A stretch of DNA of 64,000 nucleotides from Gracilaria domingensis (Eukaryota > Rhodophyta > Florideophyceae > Gracilariales > Gracilariaceae): NCBI GenBank assembly GCA_022539475.1, contig VCMS01000134.1, positions 115,289-179,288 of the forward strand, given 5' to 3'. Position numbers and translations under genes: made by a program. Below are positions 28,135-38,670 of this stretch, one piece after another. The notes beneath the pieces were generated by a model, which worked only from the letters and a program-made list of their open reading frames with translations, ran no database searches and had not been told where the DNA came from. Position 1 is the stretch's first letter; each line of letters starts with the position of its first letter.

Positions 28135-29435
28135 CGGAGTACGCCGTTCATGGGGTGAAGCGTAGATTGCGACCATCGGAGGAAGCCAGTCTTAGTCCAT
28201 TTGAGGAGAACAATTTCATTCCTTCTACTTTCCCGGCTAACAGGAATGTAATTGACCGGGTGCCAAAACCGAGAGCGGGGGAGTGGTCGGCATGGAAGGT
28301 ACATGAGCCAGGTAGTTCAGTACCAGGTGGGCAGTACATAAGACCGGAGCAGAAGTCGAGGGAGTTGATGAAGGAGTTGATATGTCGCTTCACAAGACCG
28401 GGTGATCTTGTCATGGACATGTTCGCGGGAACTTTTTCTACGGGTATGGCGTGCCTATCGCTGACAAAGCATAGGAAGTTCTGGGGGTGCGAGAAGAATA
28501 GGCCATGTTTCAGCCATGCGAAGCACCATCTAACGACTCTTATGGCCGAAGTTATTCGCGGGGGGAAGAATGACATCCTGGTTGAACAGGAGGTGGTGGA
28601 TGCGGCTTCAACGACTTATGAACGGGTTCCACATCGGGACCGAGGTTGGCTTGAATGGGAGGCTCCATTTGGTTACCCCCAGTACCAAGTGATGCCTGGA
28701 CATATTACTCAGTTCCTAGGAAGATACTGGAAGGACTGGGACTTTGTCGACAAGTGTGGACAGCGTACTGTAGATCGTTGGGAGGAGAAGTACCGAGGAG
28801 CTCTGAATCTAATGGATATGCATATGCTGTTGACTGTTGAAGCCAATCGCTATCGCTTACATATAGCATCTTCTAAGATTCGACATCCCCGTGCTGGTAT
28901 GGGGATGTTCACGGAACATAAGATATTGGCTGGGGAAACTATCTGCCATTTCTATGGAACTTTGGTATACACGGATCTGACGAACCGGAAGGAAAGACAC
29001 TTAACGTATGGAAGTGGCTGTCTCGAAGCAACTCCAGTGCGGTACAAGTTGTTTTCTATGATGGTCACTGTGACTGGTACGGAGTTTCTGCACCTGAGGA
29101 ACACACCAGGACAGGCTCAGGATAGAAAGGAGAGCGAAGTCTACATTGTCCCGGCGCCTTTTTGTATCGGGGGCTACATGAACGACGCCGGATATCAAGC
29201 CGGGGATCCCGATTTATCGGAGCCCCGGTCAAACAGGACTCGAAGTGCCAATGTGCAGGTGGTGGAAGCGAAGTCCGTGATACAGTTTAAGTCAGACCTT
29301 TCTAACTATGCTCTACTTCGTTGTAGAGCAGTAAGAGATATTGAGAGGGGCGAAGAGTTGTATTCACTACGGAGAGCAGTACGCCTGGGACTGGGCTCTG
29401 ACATTGGAGCAATAGATGAGTTCAGTAGCGAATAG
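28038..29435 (+). CDS. DNA methyltransferase C-terminal half fused to a SET domain
   Basis: A 465-residue frame; the ATG at 28038 may be internal, since coding enters from the previous frame. NPLVFIRDRSNVGG (start) is the target-region strand of a DNA methyltransferase. PGDLVMDMFAGTFSTGMACL (about residues 120-139) is the SAM-binding motif I, followed by KFWGCEKNRPCFSHAKHHL. From about residue 275 a SET-like domain begins: PRAGMGMFTEHKILAGETIC and YGTLVY, then CIGGYMNDAGY, an Asn-Val segment, and IERGEELYSLRRAVRLG at the end. SET domains methylate protein lysines, commonly histones. The usual NHS and C-terminal DYG signatures are weak: MND replaces NHS and SLR replaces DYG, so lysine-methyltransferase activity is uncertain. 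A DNA methyltransferase joined to SET would couple two chromatin marks. Confidence 0.72.
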   Translation: MPSFKVDANPLVFIRDRSNVGGNPRKFGIQPVTEYAVHGVKRRLRPSEEASLSPFEENNFIPSTFPANRNVIDRVPKPRAGEWSAWKVHEPGSSVPGGQYIRPEQKSRELMKELICRFTRPGDLVMDMFAGTFSTGMACLSLTKHRKFWGCEKNRPCFSHAKHHLTTLMAEVIRGGKNDILVEQEVVDAASTTYERVPHRDRGWLEWEAPFGYPQYQVMPGHITQFLGRYWKDWDFVDKCGQRTVDRWEEKYRGALNLMDMHMLLTVEANRYRLHIASSKIRHPRAGMGMFTEHKILAGETICHFYGTLVYTDLTNRKERHLTYGSGCLEATPVRYKLFSMMVTVTGTEFLHLRNTPGQAQDRKESEVYIVPAPFCIGGYMNDAGYQAGDPDLSEPRSNRTRSANVQVVEAKSVIQFKSDLSNYALLRCRAVRDIERGEELYSLRRAVRLGLGSDIGAIDEFSSE

Positions 29436-30139
29436 AAAGTAAATATGCTTGTGAGTGTTGCAGCTGCCTGCAATACGCGTTGTTGTACATGTACACTGGA
29501 GCTCTTCATCTGTAACGGCATATTCTGCGCAACCCATTGGCACCTCAAATTCCTAAAAAGCAGGAACTGCGGAGTCTCCCGAATATCTGAACCATGCACC
29601 CCCCCCACCCCCTCCCCCCCTCCCCAACAATTTCGTTTCATTTACCCTGTTTATCTCCACAACGATGGGTATAACGCCNNNNNNNNNNNNNNNNNNNNNN
29701 NNNNNNNNNNNNNNNNNNNNNNNNNNNNNNNNNNNNNNNNNNNNNNNNNNNNNNNNNNNNNNNNNNNNNNNNNNNNNNNNNNNNNNNNNNNNNNNNNNNN
29801 NNNNNNNNNNNNNNNNNNNNNNNNNNNNNNNNNNNNNNNNNNNNNNNNNCGTCTTCCGGGATCGCGTCAAGATCGTGTCATGCGAATGATGTCGTCCGCC
29901 GTCAACTGCCGGCTAATGCAAACGTGCATCTGTCTCTGCCCCTCAAGAAGATGAGGTAACTCGGCCAGCGGGTCAGGACAAAAGGGCATGACAACTGGAC
30001 CGAAGAGATCGTAGGACCAAAAACCTTCAATGATCCCGGCCTATATATATCGAACCGGAGCTACGGAGGGCGGGTTACGCGCCCAGTGGGATCTGGACAA
30101 CAAGGACAATGACCAGAAAGCTCGTGAGAGCTCTTAGGT
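29436..30139. other. spacer with C-rich tract and assembly gap
   Basis: A plus-strand C-rich tract (about 29597-29629, nearly all C with few A or T) precedes a run of N at 29679-29849. The unknown bases mean the right edge of the methyltransferase cassette cannot be determined. No gene is seen on either side of the gap before 30140. Confidence 0.9.
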
Positions 30140-31894
30140 ATGTTAAGATCGTTCACGTCCATGTCCCTGTCTTCTACGACACTGGGGCCGCCTATCGATT
30201 CGTATCAAATGCTCGCAATGGGGTCCGGCAAGGGAGAAACCACAATAAGAAATCAGAGACAACTGATAGACGAGTTACTTTTCGACCTTTCCGCTCTTTC
30301 CCAGAAGGGGGCCGTTGCAGCTCGTACGAGGCCCAATTCATCTGATATACCATGCCATGGAGGAGGACAGACACGGGAGTTGGAGCTCGGAGCCGTGCCA
30401 AGGGTGGACACAGAACGCCTGCAGCCTCTCGTGCTAAGGCTATGGCACATGAGGATAGTTCCGATAACGAAATAACACCGAATCCTGCGGCATTACCGGG
30501 GCCTGTCGCCGAAGAAGCTAGGGAAATAACGGAAGATATCCAAACTGGTGTGAATTCAAGCTCTATGAACAGACCTGATCTTTTAAATGAACTGAATTGC
30601 TGAAAGAAAAGGTTAAGACGCTACAAGAGGACTTGATGGTTCGGGAATTCTAGTGAAGGTCGCCCAAGAGCAGAGTACGGCTTTGAAAAAAGAGGCTTGA
30701 GAGAAGGATCTAGTCATTGAAGGGCTAAGGGGGCACTGAAACAGGAGGGAGATAGGAGTACACGTGCTGGTGAACCTGGGCAGACAGGTCGAAAGAAGCA
30801 TAAAATTGAGGTGTGCGACGAGTTTCGAGGGTTTGCTCGAGCAGTGTATCACAACATGCTGACGTGGGAAGGAGAAAACAAGTGAGCTATGCTCGAAGGT
30901 GAGTCGCTCACCCGAAATTGGGGTAACCGTGCCGAGAAGGTGGAAACGCAACTGAGAGTGGGAAGGCTTATTGAGCCGGAGGAAGGTGGGTCATACATGG
31001 TTCCTAAAAACCCCGTGGAGCTCTTGGGCAGTTTTGGCATGTTCACACCGTCGGTAGAGGGGGGCCAGATGCTTTGCTGAAGAAAATGGTTGAAAGCGAG
31101 TGAAGGAGTTGAGCTGGGAAGGTATTAGAAAAGCATCTCTTACCGACAGGTGTATACTGGAACTTTGTGCAGATATGTGCCTTAGGCAGAGAATGCGGCA
31201 GACCATGAGTGACGTCGTGGCGTTCGTAAGAGAAATACGAGGGATAAACTATTTCTGCTCCTGGGGTACCGATTCTGATTTGGAGAAGAACAAAGCTGGT
31301 AGAAGAGAATGCTGACGAACTCACAATGCAGTTGAAGGAAGCGCAGGAGAACATACTGCTCTTGACGAAAATGGTGGTACCGAACACTTCATGGTGGAGA
31401 AAAGCCCCATTTGTTCGTCTAAAGTACTCCAATGCGGACAATGTCGAGGATATGCCGACGGAAGATCAAGACTTGTTCTCCGAAACCGTGTCGGGGTACA
31501 AGTGCTGAAGGAATTTATTGGGTATGATGTGGAAGACAAGGATACGGGCACCTTTTTAGATGGCACAATACTGTTGCTCGCACGTTTGGACGCTTGGGTG
31601 TTGACGGTTGTGAGCCTTCTAAGTACGGATGTGTCAAGGGGTGGCCAGAGACAGAAACTGTTTACAAAGAAGTTTGCCGAACTGCTACCTCTGTGTTTAA
31701 AGAATGTTCTGGGGGATGTTAGGCAACGTGTCTTGAGGACCAATTCCAGCGAGTTTCATAATTTTGGAACGACAACGGAAGATTGGACTAAGGTTCTTGG
31801 TAATGACATGAGAGAGGCTACATTTGGATATCGAATGCCGTCGAACGGAAGACTTTACCTCACTGTGAAAGAACAATTTTTTATTGACATGTGA
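30140..31894 (+). pseudogene. decayed gene for an unknown coiled-coil protein
   Basis: Protein-like sequence runs through all three plus frames in turn. Pieces include 30140-30430 (MLRSFTSMSL and LIDELLFDLSALSQKG), 30432-30600 (MAHEDSSDNEITPNPAALPG), a helical segment near 30590-30655 (LLKEKVKTLQEDLMVREF), 30889-31080, 31326-31508 and finally 31509-31894 (LKEFIGYDVEDKDTG, KKFAELLPLCLKNVLGDV). At least five frame changes or stops separate them. I recognise no domain. It converges on the decayed transposase to its right, so it could be a companion gene of that element, but the pairing is not demonstrated. Confidence 0.4.
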
Positions 31895-32050
31895 GCCGAA
31901 GATTGGGGTCTATTAGCGATTGCTTCATTGGTGAATGCGAGGAAGGGATATGGAGTTCAAGGAAATGGACATGAACGATTTCGGAAGTAACACAGGATCA
32001 CAAGAAAAGGCACCACAAGGCGAACATGTAGAGGATGGAGCCCTTAATGT

Positions 32051-35000
32051 TTAAGGCTGTACAAGATCAACGTGCTCAGTTGGTCCTTCATCTGAATCAT
32101 GATAGAATCGATTGATGTAGAATCGGTGTTGAAACCATTGAAGCGGAGGACAAAAAGGTGGAGCAGGGTAGTTTGATCGAACAACATGGACAGTTCCCTG
32201 TAGTGCAGAAGCCGGAACCATCCCGTACCAAGGAGTTAACTCTACGATAGTCTCCGCTTTGGAATGACGAGGGAACGGAGGAGTGTGGTTCTTTTCATCG
32301 TTTGTAGCCCAGCATAAAGATATGCATTTCAATATGTGGTCGATGTTTGTTGCGGGGGGTAAAACCTCGAAATACCGGACGAATGCCACCTCTGGTGCGG
32401 TAAGTGCAGAATCAAGGAGAGATATTCGAATCAGAGCGACTACCTGGGCAACCCAAGTCTCTGAATCTTCTCCGCTTACCAATACAGTGGAAAACTTTGG
32501 CTTTCTACTGGGACCAAATGCTGGAGAAGCGAAGACACGTTGGATGATGGGGTATTTGGGTCGTCCCAGCTTAAGTGCCTTAGAAGACGAATGAAGTGTT
32601 CAAGAGTCGGAACGAAACCGCCTTTCACGAGGGCCGAATTCACCAGAGTTATCCATGTCTTTTCTGGGAAGTATGTAATAGAGTGCTCATCCAGTGTTTC
32701 TTTCACGAGACTGAGGAAAGGAGGAAGGGCCTGTTCACCAATTTGATCAAGAATCGACCTTGTGTCCGTACTTGAGAACATTTCTCTAACAGCAGTCCAT
32801 GTTTTTGAACTGGACATACTTGAAACACAATGTTGAAGAGCTCGTAAAGTGAAAGAACGCCCTCTCATTGCAAACCGAGGAAGCTGTGTGGAAGTTCCTG
32901 GTAAACCTGGATTACGCTGGTAAGGAGTATTGCCATTCCATTGCTTTCTAACATGTCCGTGCTCAATGGAGCGAATAGTCTCCTCCACAGCCGTTGCTGT
33001 TCTTCTGGACGTCTTTTGTAGTGTCTTTTAAATAGCAGGTGTGCATGTTCGTATATGCCTGCGTCGTAGTACTTGATACTTCCCAGACGGCGAATATCGT
33101 CCACGAGATGATCGAGAAGATGAAACTTCAGAGTTCCCAGTCTGGAGGGATGAAAATCCGCCAGAGTCTTTGTTGCGGAACGCTTGAAGGCTTCAATCTC
33201 CGAACTAAGACACAGGAGAGAGCTTTCAGTCCAATACGGGTCACGATTGTATCTGAATAAGTCGAGAGCAAGTCCGAGTACTGAGAGAAAACGGTTGTGA
33301 TTGGGGCAACGTCCTGTTCTCCACAGCATATGTCAAAGAATGCTCCTATGAAGGGAAAGACCATGTCAAGTGCTTTGTAGTTTTTGGCCTCCAGCATTCC
33401 ACGGAGACCGTCTTTCGTGAAGATACCATTCAAAGATTTGCCTTTCTCCTGCGTGGAGAAATCGATATGTAAACCTTTGCAGGAGAATCGCGTTCTATGG
33501 CAGCTAGAATTGCGTTTGCATGGTTGAGGAGTTGGGTGCGTATCGTTCGAAATGAACGCGATGCAGATGTTCCTATTGTGGTGCACAGGGTGTCTGACTG
33601 CAGTCTCTCGATTGTGGCCGTTTTATCAACTTTGAGATGCCGAGATGCAAGTTGTGGAATGGTTCGAATGAGAACAGACTGTATGGAGACAAGTCCGGGA
33701 TCATTCCAAGGCTTACGGAAGTTTCGAGGAACGAAGGAATGAGAGATATGGAATTTGAACGCATCAGAGTATCCGCTTGAGATCTCCTCTCCCTCGCACG
33801 ACGTGGACGTCTTTCCGCCTCGTCTTTTTGTGCATGTTGCAAGATAGCTGTGTATGTCTTTCGGATGCTTTTTGTGTGCTTTTGAGAACGTCCGTTGAAT
33901 GAGGTGGGGATAGGACTGCATAAAGATGAGCGAGGGGCTTTGCATCTATGACACGGGCATTCCGTTTTGGTCCCATGAAGAATAGACAGAATGTCCTTAG
34001 CCTCAGGAATATCCGCACAATAACTTGCAAGCAGAGGATGGCACACTCGACTTAGTTTGTCTTCGCCGATGAACTGAAAACCTTTCTGCGTGAGATTTAG
34101 AATGGGCTCCAGGACTTGACGAAGAGATTCTTGAAGGATTTGCATCCTGGACTCGCGTAGAGACTTGCTAGAAACGAATGGCATTGCGTCTGCTTCAGAT
34201 GCGGAAACCTCGATCAGTGTGGTAGGGAAGTATGCCACTACTGTGAGGTCATCACGGATACACTTACGGCGAAGCTCGTCGGAGAAGTTGAGAAATATGA
34301 GGTGAAGAGGATAGGCGGTAACCGATGTTTGCTTTAGAGTTGTTGAAGACTTATCGGTGTATACCTGCAGAAGACCTACGAAAGATTCACTGTAACTTAT
34401 TTCTTGGGAGTACCACACTATTCTACTATCCAAAGAGCCCATGACCATTTCCTTAAGTTTTGAGGTGGCGTCTCTTGCGAGAGAGCCGGACATGGGGTGA
34501 GATATTTTCGTGGAGTGGGTCTGAGGTATAGGGTGGAAGAATGTGTTTTCGTTGTTAGCCAACTGGAGCTGTTTCACAAGTGTCTGAACGGGGTCTCTCG
34601 TGTAGAGGGTGGCGCTGAACTTACATCCTTCTGGCGAGACAGTTCTGCGATTGAAACCGTCCTTTGAGGCGTATCGTTCGAAAATGGCGTTCTTCAGTTC
34701 TGTACAGCGCTTGGAACTTGTTATGGTCTCGTTGAATCGCTTTTGCGAGAATCGCGGGTCCCGAAGTAGACCAATTAGCTCGTCCGCCTCACGATGACCA
34801 AGGTTGGAAGCTACTGAAGCCAGACAAACCGTGAGATAATCCATATGCAAATCACCAAGGGCCTCCTCAGAAGGCACTGGGCGGGAACTGCTTCCGTGTT
34901 CTCGCTCTAATGACGCGGGACCCGTGGAAGGAGAAACACAATGCGAAGTGTCCGGAATGGGAGGGGCGCACGGAGTGGGGTCGACGATGTCCTCGGACAC

Positions 35001-35225
35001 CGGAGGCTCGGGAAGGCGACAAGGGGCAGTGACCGTTTCGGAAGATGCGGCCGCGCGCGCGGAAAGCTTGAGACGCTTGCTTCTCCGAATGGGCCGGCTA
35101 TTGTCGTCTTCCAGCGCTGCTTTCAGACGAAACGGGCAATGGTTGACATGCTGTTGAAGAGATGAGACTCCTCGGCGAGTAACGAAGGGGCACCCACGCT
35201 TCTTATGTGTACAGTAGTAGACCAT
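32051..35225 (-). pseudogene. Plavaka/CACTA-like transposase, frameshifted
   Basis: From ATG 35225 (MVYYCTHKKRGCPF) an N-terminal C2H2-like zinc finger (two Cys, then HVNHC) is followed by a long linker. The transposase core then shows LLQVYTDKSSTTLKQTSVTA and YPLHLIFLNFSDELRRKCI, the TDKT...YPVYLTIGN...RR pattern of Plavaka-type CACTA relatives, and CPCHRCKAP, a metal-binding knuckle. The first frame ends at 33573. Coding continues through 33430-33586, 33128-33586, 32865-33329 (LKFHLLDHLVDDIRRLGSIK then YEHAHLLFKRHYKR, the conserved C-terminal block), 32476-32988 and 32051-32482 (with FYINRF). Several frame changes make it a dead copy. No CACTA termini were found. Confidence 0.72.
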
Positions 35226-35590
35226 GGGAAGAAGAAATGAACGAGAAACGACGACAAAGACTGCAAGGGAAGGGCGTCCGAAGAGAGAAGGAGGTCGAGC
35301 GACAGTCAATATCGACGTCTTGCTCAGAACGGAGAATATATTTTGAGTTTAAATCACGTGCTTTCGTTCAAAAAGGAACGTAGGTACACGTCGACCTCAA
35401 CACAAGGATGTACTTCTCGTATTATCTACCACTGGTTATAAACCTGTGGTTTCCCAACGTTGTACGCTGTACACCTGTCCAATCTCGCACAGAAAAATAA
35501 ATCTCTTCCCTCCGCCGCCGCTGCCGCCCGTCCGACGTCCGACCTTTTGTTACCGTCGTGATCCGTGCCATCCTCGCGTTCTACTCCGCT

Positions 35591-35654
35591 CCGTCGTACG
35601 TTTTTCCGCCCTCGCACTTGCTACGAAGTGCGAGGGCGGAAAAAAGTACGACGG
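35591..35654. repeat. 64-bp near-perfect hairpin
   Basis: Arms of about 29 bp (CCGTCGTAC, a T run, CCGCCCTCGCACTT and its complement) surround a six-base loop GCTACG. The only imperfection is one extra base beside the A/T run. In transcript form it would give a very stable stem. It lies about 370 bp upstream of the Plavaka-like pseudogene start and could be a foldback element, a terminator-like structure or a small-RNA precursor. Confidence 0.75.
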
Positions 35655-35979
35655 ATTACGAAGTAGCGTGCTGAGAATGGATTCCATTAAGCGGACATGA
35701 AGCGTACCTCATTCTCTTTCTCCGCCTCATCGGACGCCTCCATAAAGCGGACATCATCCGTATCTCACGGATGTATTCCGTGCAGTCTTTTTGTACGTTC
35801 TCTTCCATACTCTTCTTTGTATCTTTTCTCTAAGCTAACCCATCGTCACCACGTTTTTTCGCGCTATGCGACATGTAAACGGCAGAAAATAAGCTTTGGG
35901 TTACCGGGTTCCCGTTTTCAACCTCCAGCTCGTTCTATTTGTTCAACTACGTTCTGCTTACGATATGTTCTATCTTGTT

Positions 35980-36779
35980 CTACGTCTTGTTACTCATATT
36001 GACTTGATTGAAGGTAACCACTCTTTGACGTGCGTCCTTTGTATTTCTTCCGACGTCCACAACGACTGTAAGTACGCGACCAGTTTCATTTCGTCTCTCA
36101 AGATCAATCTCTGACTGCTCGTGTAACCTATCACGCTGTATTGCCGATCTTGGTTCACTGTCTTGCGCCATAGGCGTCTCTAGCTTCTCGCATCTTGCGC
36201 TAATTTTGGTTTGTTGGCGATCTTGGTTCCGCGATAGACTCTTCTCTCTTCTCGCGTCTTGCGCTGCTTTTCGTGTATTGGCGATATTGGTTGATATTGG
36301 TTGACTGGCTTGGGCGATACGTTCATCATTGGCGATCTTGGTTGACAAAGTTGCGCCATAGGATGGTCTCTCTCTTCTCGCGTCTTGCGTTACTTTTGGT
36401 GCATTGGCGATATGGTTTGACTTGGTTGCCTCATAGGCTCGCATCTCTTCTCGCGTCTTACGTTGATCTTCCTGTATTGGCGATCTGGTTGACTAGCTTG
36501 CGGGATAGGCGATTCTGGTACTTGGTTGCGACATAGGCTGCATTCTCGATTATCGCATCTTGCGGTATGTTTGCTGCATGGGCATTCTTGGTGTCCTTGG
36601 TTGTGAGTTCTCGCTTCGACACCTTTCGCGCTTACGATGATGGTGGGCTGGTAATCTAGCCGATCCCTTTCCTTCTTCTTTTTCATTTTGCGAGTTACTA
36701 GGTCCCTCGACTTTTCTAGCGCAACGTTTCTGTTTTGCTTTATCAATGGTACGTTCCATCGCATTTCAAATGTATCCAA
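35980..36779 (-). pseudogene. relic of a protein built of short tandem repeats
   Basis: Two overlapping minus frames (36390-36779 and 35980-36444) share a repeated module containing NIANTRKAAQDARREK, IANAPKVTQDARRER and similar. At the DNA level, TCTTCTCGCGTCTTGCG followed by TTGGCGAT recurs at about 36184, 36249, 36374, 36447 and 36545, spacing 65-125 bp. The frame shifts between units, so no single long product exists now. The Arg/Gln/Lys-rich composition suggests a nucleic-acid-binding or structural protein. I do not recognise it. Confidence 0.38.
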
Positions 36780-36879
36780 CGGATCATTGACTAACTTATG
36801 GATACTTTCTGCTTGCGTATACAGGTAAATGACTTTTGATGCGGACGTAGCTCACGAGTTGCAGGTGCAGGTTCTTCAA

Positions 36880-37027
36880 GTAGGGAACCATGCATCTGGG
36901 CATGGTTCCCTACATGAGGAACGGAGAGGATGAGGCGCTTCGCGCCTCATCCTCTCGGAGTGCGTATTTGTTCTACCGATACAGCACTATGGTGGAGGTG
37001 CAGTCTGCGGCATCTGCCGCAGATTGC
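36880..37027. repeat. cluster of three strong hairpins
   Basis: Hairpin 1 is 36880-36913 (14-bp perfect stem GTAGGGAACCATGC, 6-base loop). Hairpin 2 is 36924-36956 (15-bp perfect stem GAGAGGATGAGGCGC, loop TTC). Hairpin 3 is 37000-37027 (12-bp stem GCAGTCTGCGGC with one G.T pair, loop ATCT), with partial pairing continuing outward. The three unrelated stems lie within 150 bp and have no coding function. They could be subterminal structures of a DNA transposon or a structured RNA. Confidence 0.75.
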
Positions 37028-37520
37028 GCCTACACCCGCTCCATCATGGGGAAATGGTACATGTAATATAGCGAAGTAGTGGTTAGCAAAAGCGGTGGAT
37101 AGAAGAATAGATACGAATAAAACGGTATGATTTCATAATGGGCATCATCTGTACTAGCACTAGTATTCCATGCGTTGCAGGGTATCATTCCGCAGAAGGT
37201 ATCGTGTAATGTGCACCTTAATGGAAACTGAACCTAGACTTCGCGAAATACAGTTCAGGTAGCCCTCGACTAAAGAACTAGCACGAGTGGAAAACCCACC
37301 AGTATTTACTGCACAGCGATTCTGGACGACCCAAGCAATTATCTGCAAATTTTGAAATAATTGATCTCGATATTTTTTCAAAAAATTTACTGGACGACCC
37401 TTGCCACTTTCTGGACGACCCTCGCCAAAAACTAGCATCTGCAAGAGACAGACGATTGCGGTAGAACCTCACTTGCTCCGATGTGAACGTGGAGAGTCCC
37501 TTGACCAAGCGCGTGGGGAG

Positions 37521-38670
37521 ATGGCTCGTTTGGCTTACTACAGGGTTGGAAGGTTGCGATATGATCATCCGATTCCGGCAGAATTCGACTTCGACGTGTC
37601 GCACTATCGTACCTACGGGGAGGTTTCATATGGAAACGCGTTGGCAGAGTTTCCGGTAGCGGAGCATCGGTATCACTTTGGTGAAGTGGATCCTGATATC
37701 CTCCTGTGGAGTCGTCCCTTGCTGAGGGCAGAGTTCCGATACCTGTCACGGAGTAGGCGTCACAACCGTGATCTCTATGATTTCGAGAGGCGGGTCCGGT
37801 TTGAGCGGAATGCGCGTTCCCGTCGGGGACTTCTGATTCCGTATCCAAATTTGGAGGTTGATCGTTTGCGCTTCGATGCCTTACCGTCCCGATACGTGGG
37901 CCTTCCATCGTGGTGGAGTCGGGTAGAGGTCCCTGCGGGGTGTTTTGCTGAACTCCCGCCGAGCATCTACTATATCGGCTCGCGGTTGATAGAAAATCCC
38001 GACTCGGGCTATTGGTCGTTGGTACTCGCCGAGTGGGCTGCCCGCGTCGCGGTTCACCTCCTGTGGGATGTCTATTATCACTACCGCATGTGGTATCTCC
38101 GTCCAAATTTGAGGTGGCTCCTTCGAAGGATTGATCTCGTTACCCCCTTGGGTTCCGAGGCTAACCAGGAAGAGGTTGGGGAGTTGTTGGATGTAATCGA
38201 CAGGGTCGATTGGGACCGAGTTCCGGTAGCTCGGCAGCCTGAAGGCGACAGCGTTTCCGCGACCGATCACCGGGGCGAATTTCCACCCGTTCCGGGGTCT
38301 GGGTGTACTACGACCGTGGGAGCGACAGTTCATCTCCGAGGAGCAAGCGACTGCAATGGCGGCTATGCCCCGCGCAATGCCGGTCGGTCACCCAGTAGGG
38401 TTCGTGTTCCCCGAGGATTACGCCGTTCCGTCGGATTCACCTGATCCAATGTTGGACAATGATGAGATTTCCACCGTAGCCGGGCCAACACAGCTGACAG
38501 GAGTTCCGAACTCGGATCCTAACGCGGCAGCGGTCCCAACAGAGGGCGTTCAAGCCCCTGCGGGATGGTCCTTGATCGCTCCCACTACTCAGCCTGCCAA
38601 TTGGGCTGGGAGTGTGGCTTCCCTTCGTGCTGACCTCCAGGCTCATGGCATTCCGATCCCCCGGGAGTGA
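37521..38670 (+). pseudogene. unknown protein in two overlapping frames
   Basis: Frame 1 runs from ATG 37521 (MARLAYYRVGRLRYDHPIPA) to 38444 and is rich in Arg, Tyr and Trp. Protein-like sequence switches to a second frame after a TAG near 38225, reading KATAFPRPITGANFHPF, QFISEEQATAMAAMPRAMP and onward, and ends at 38670. A single frame change between 38230 and 38290 would give about 380 residues. The basic, aromatic first part followed by an Ala/Pro/Asp-rich part is reminiscent of gag or capsid proteins of retroelements, but I recognise no motif. Upstream (37320-37425) the decamer CTGGACGACC occurs three times. Confidence 0.4.
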
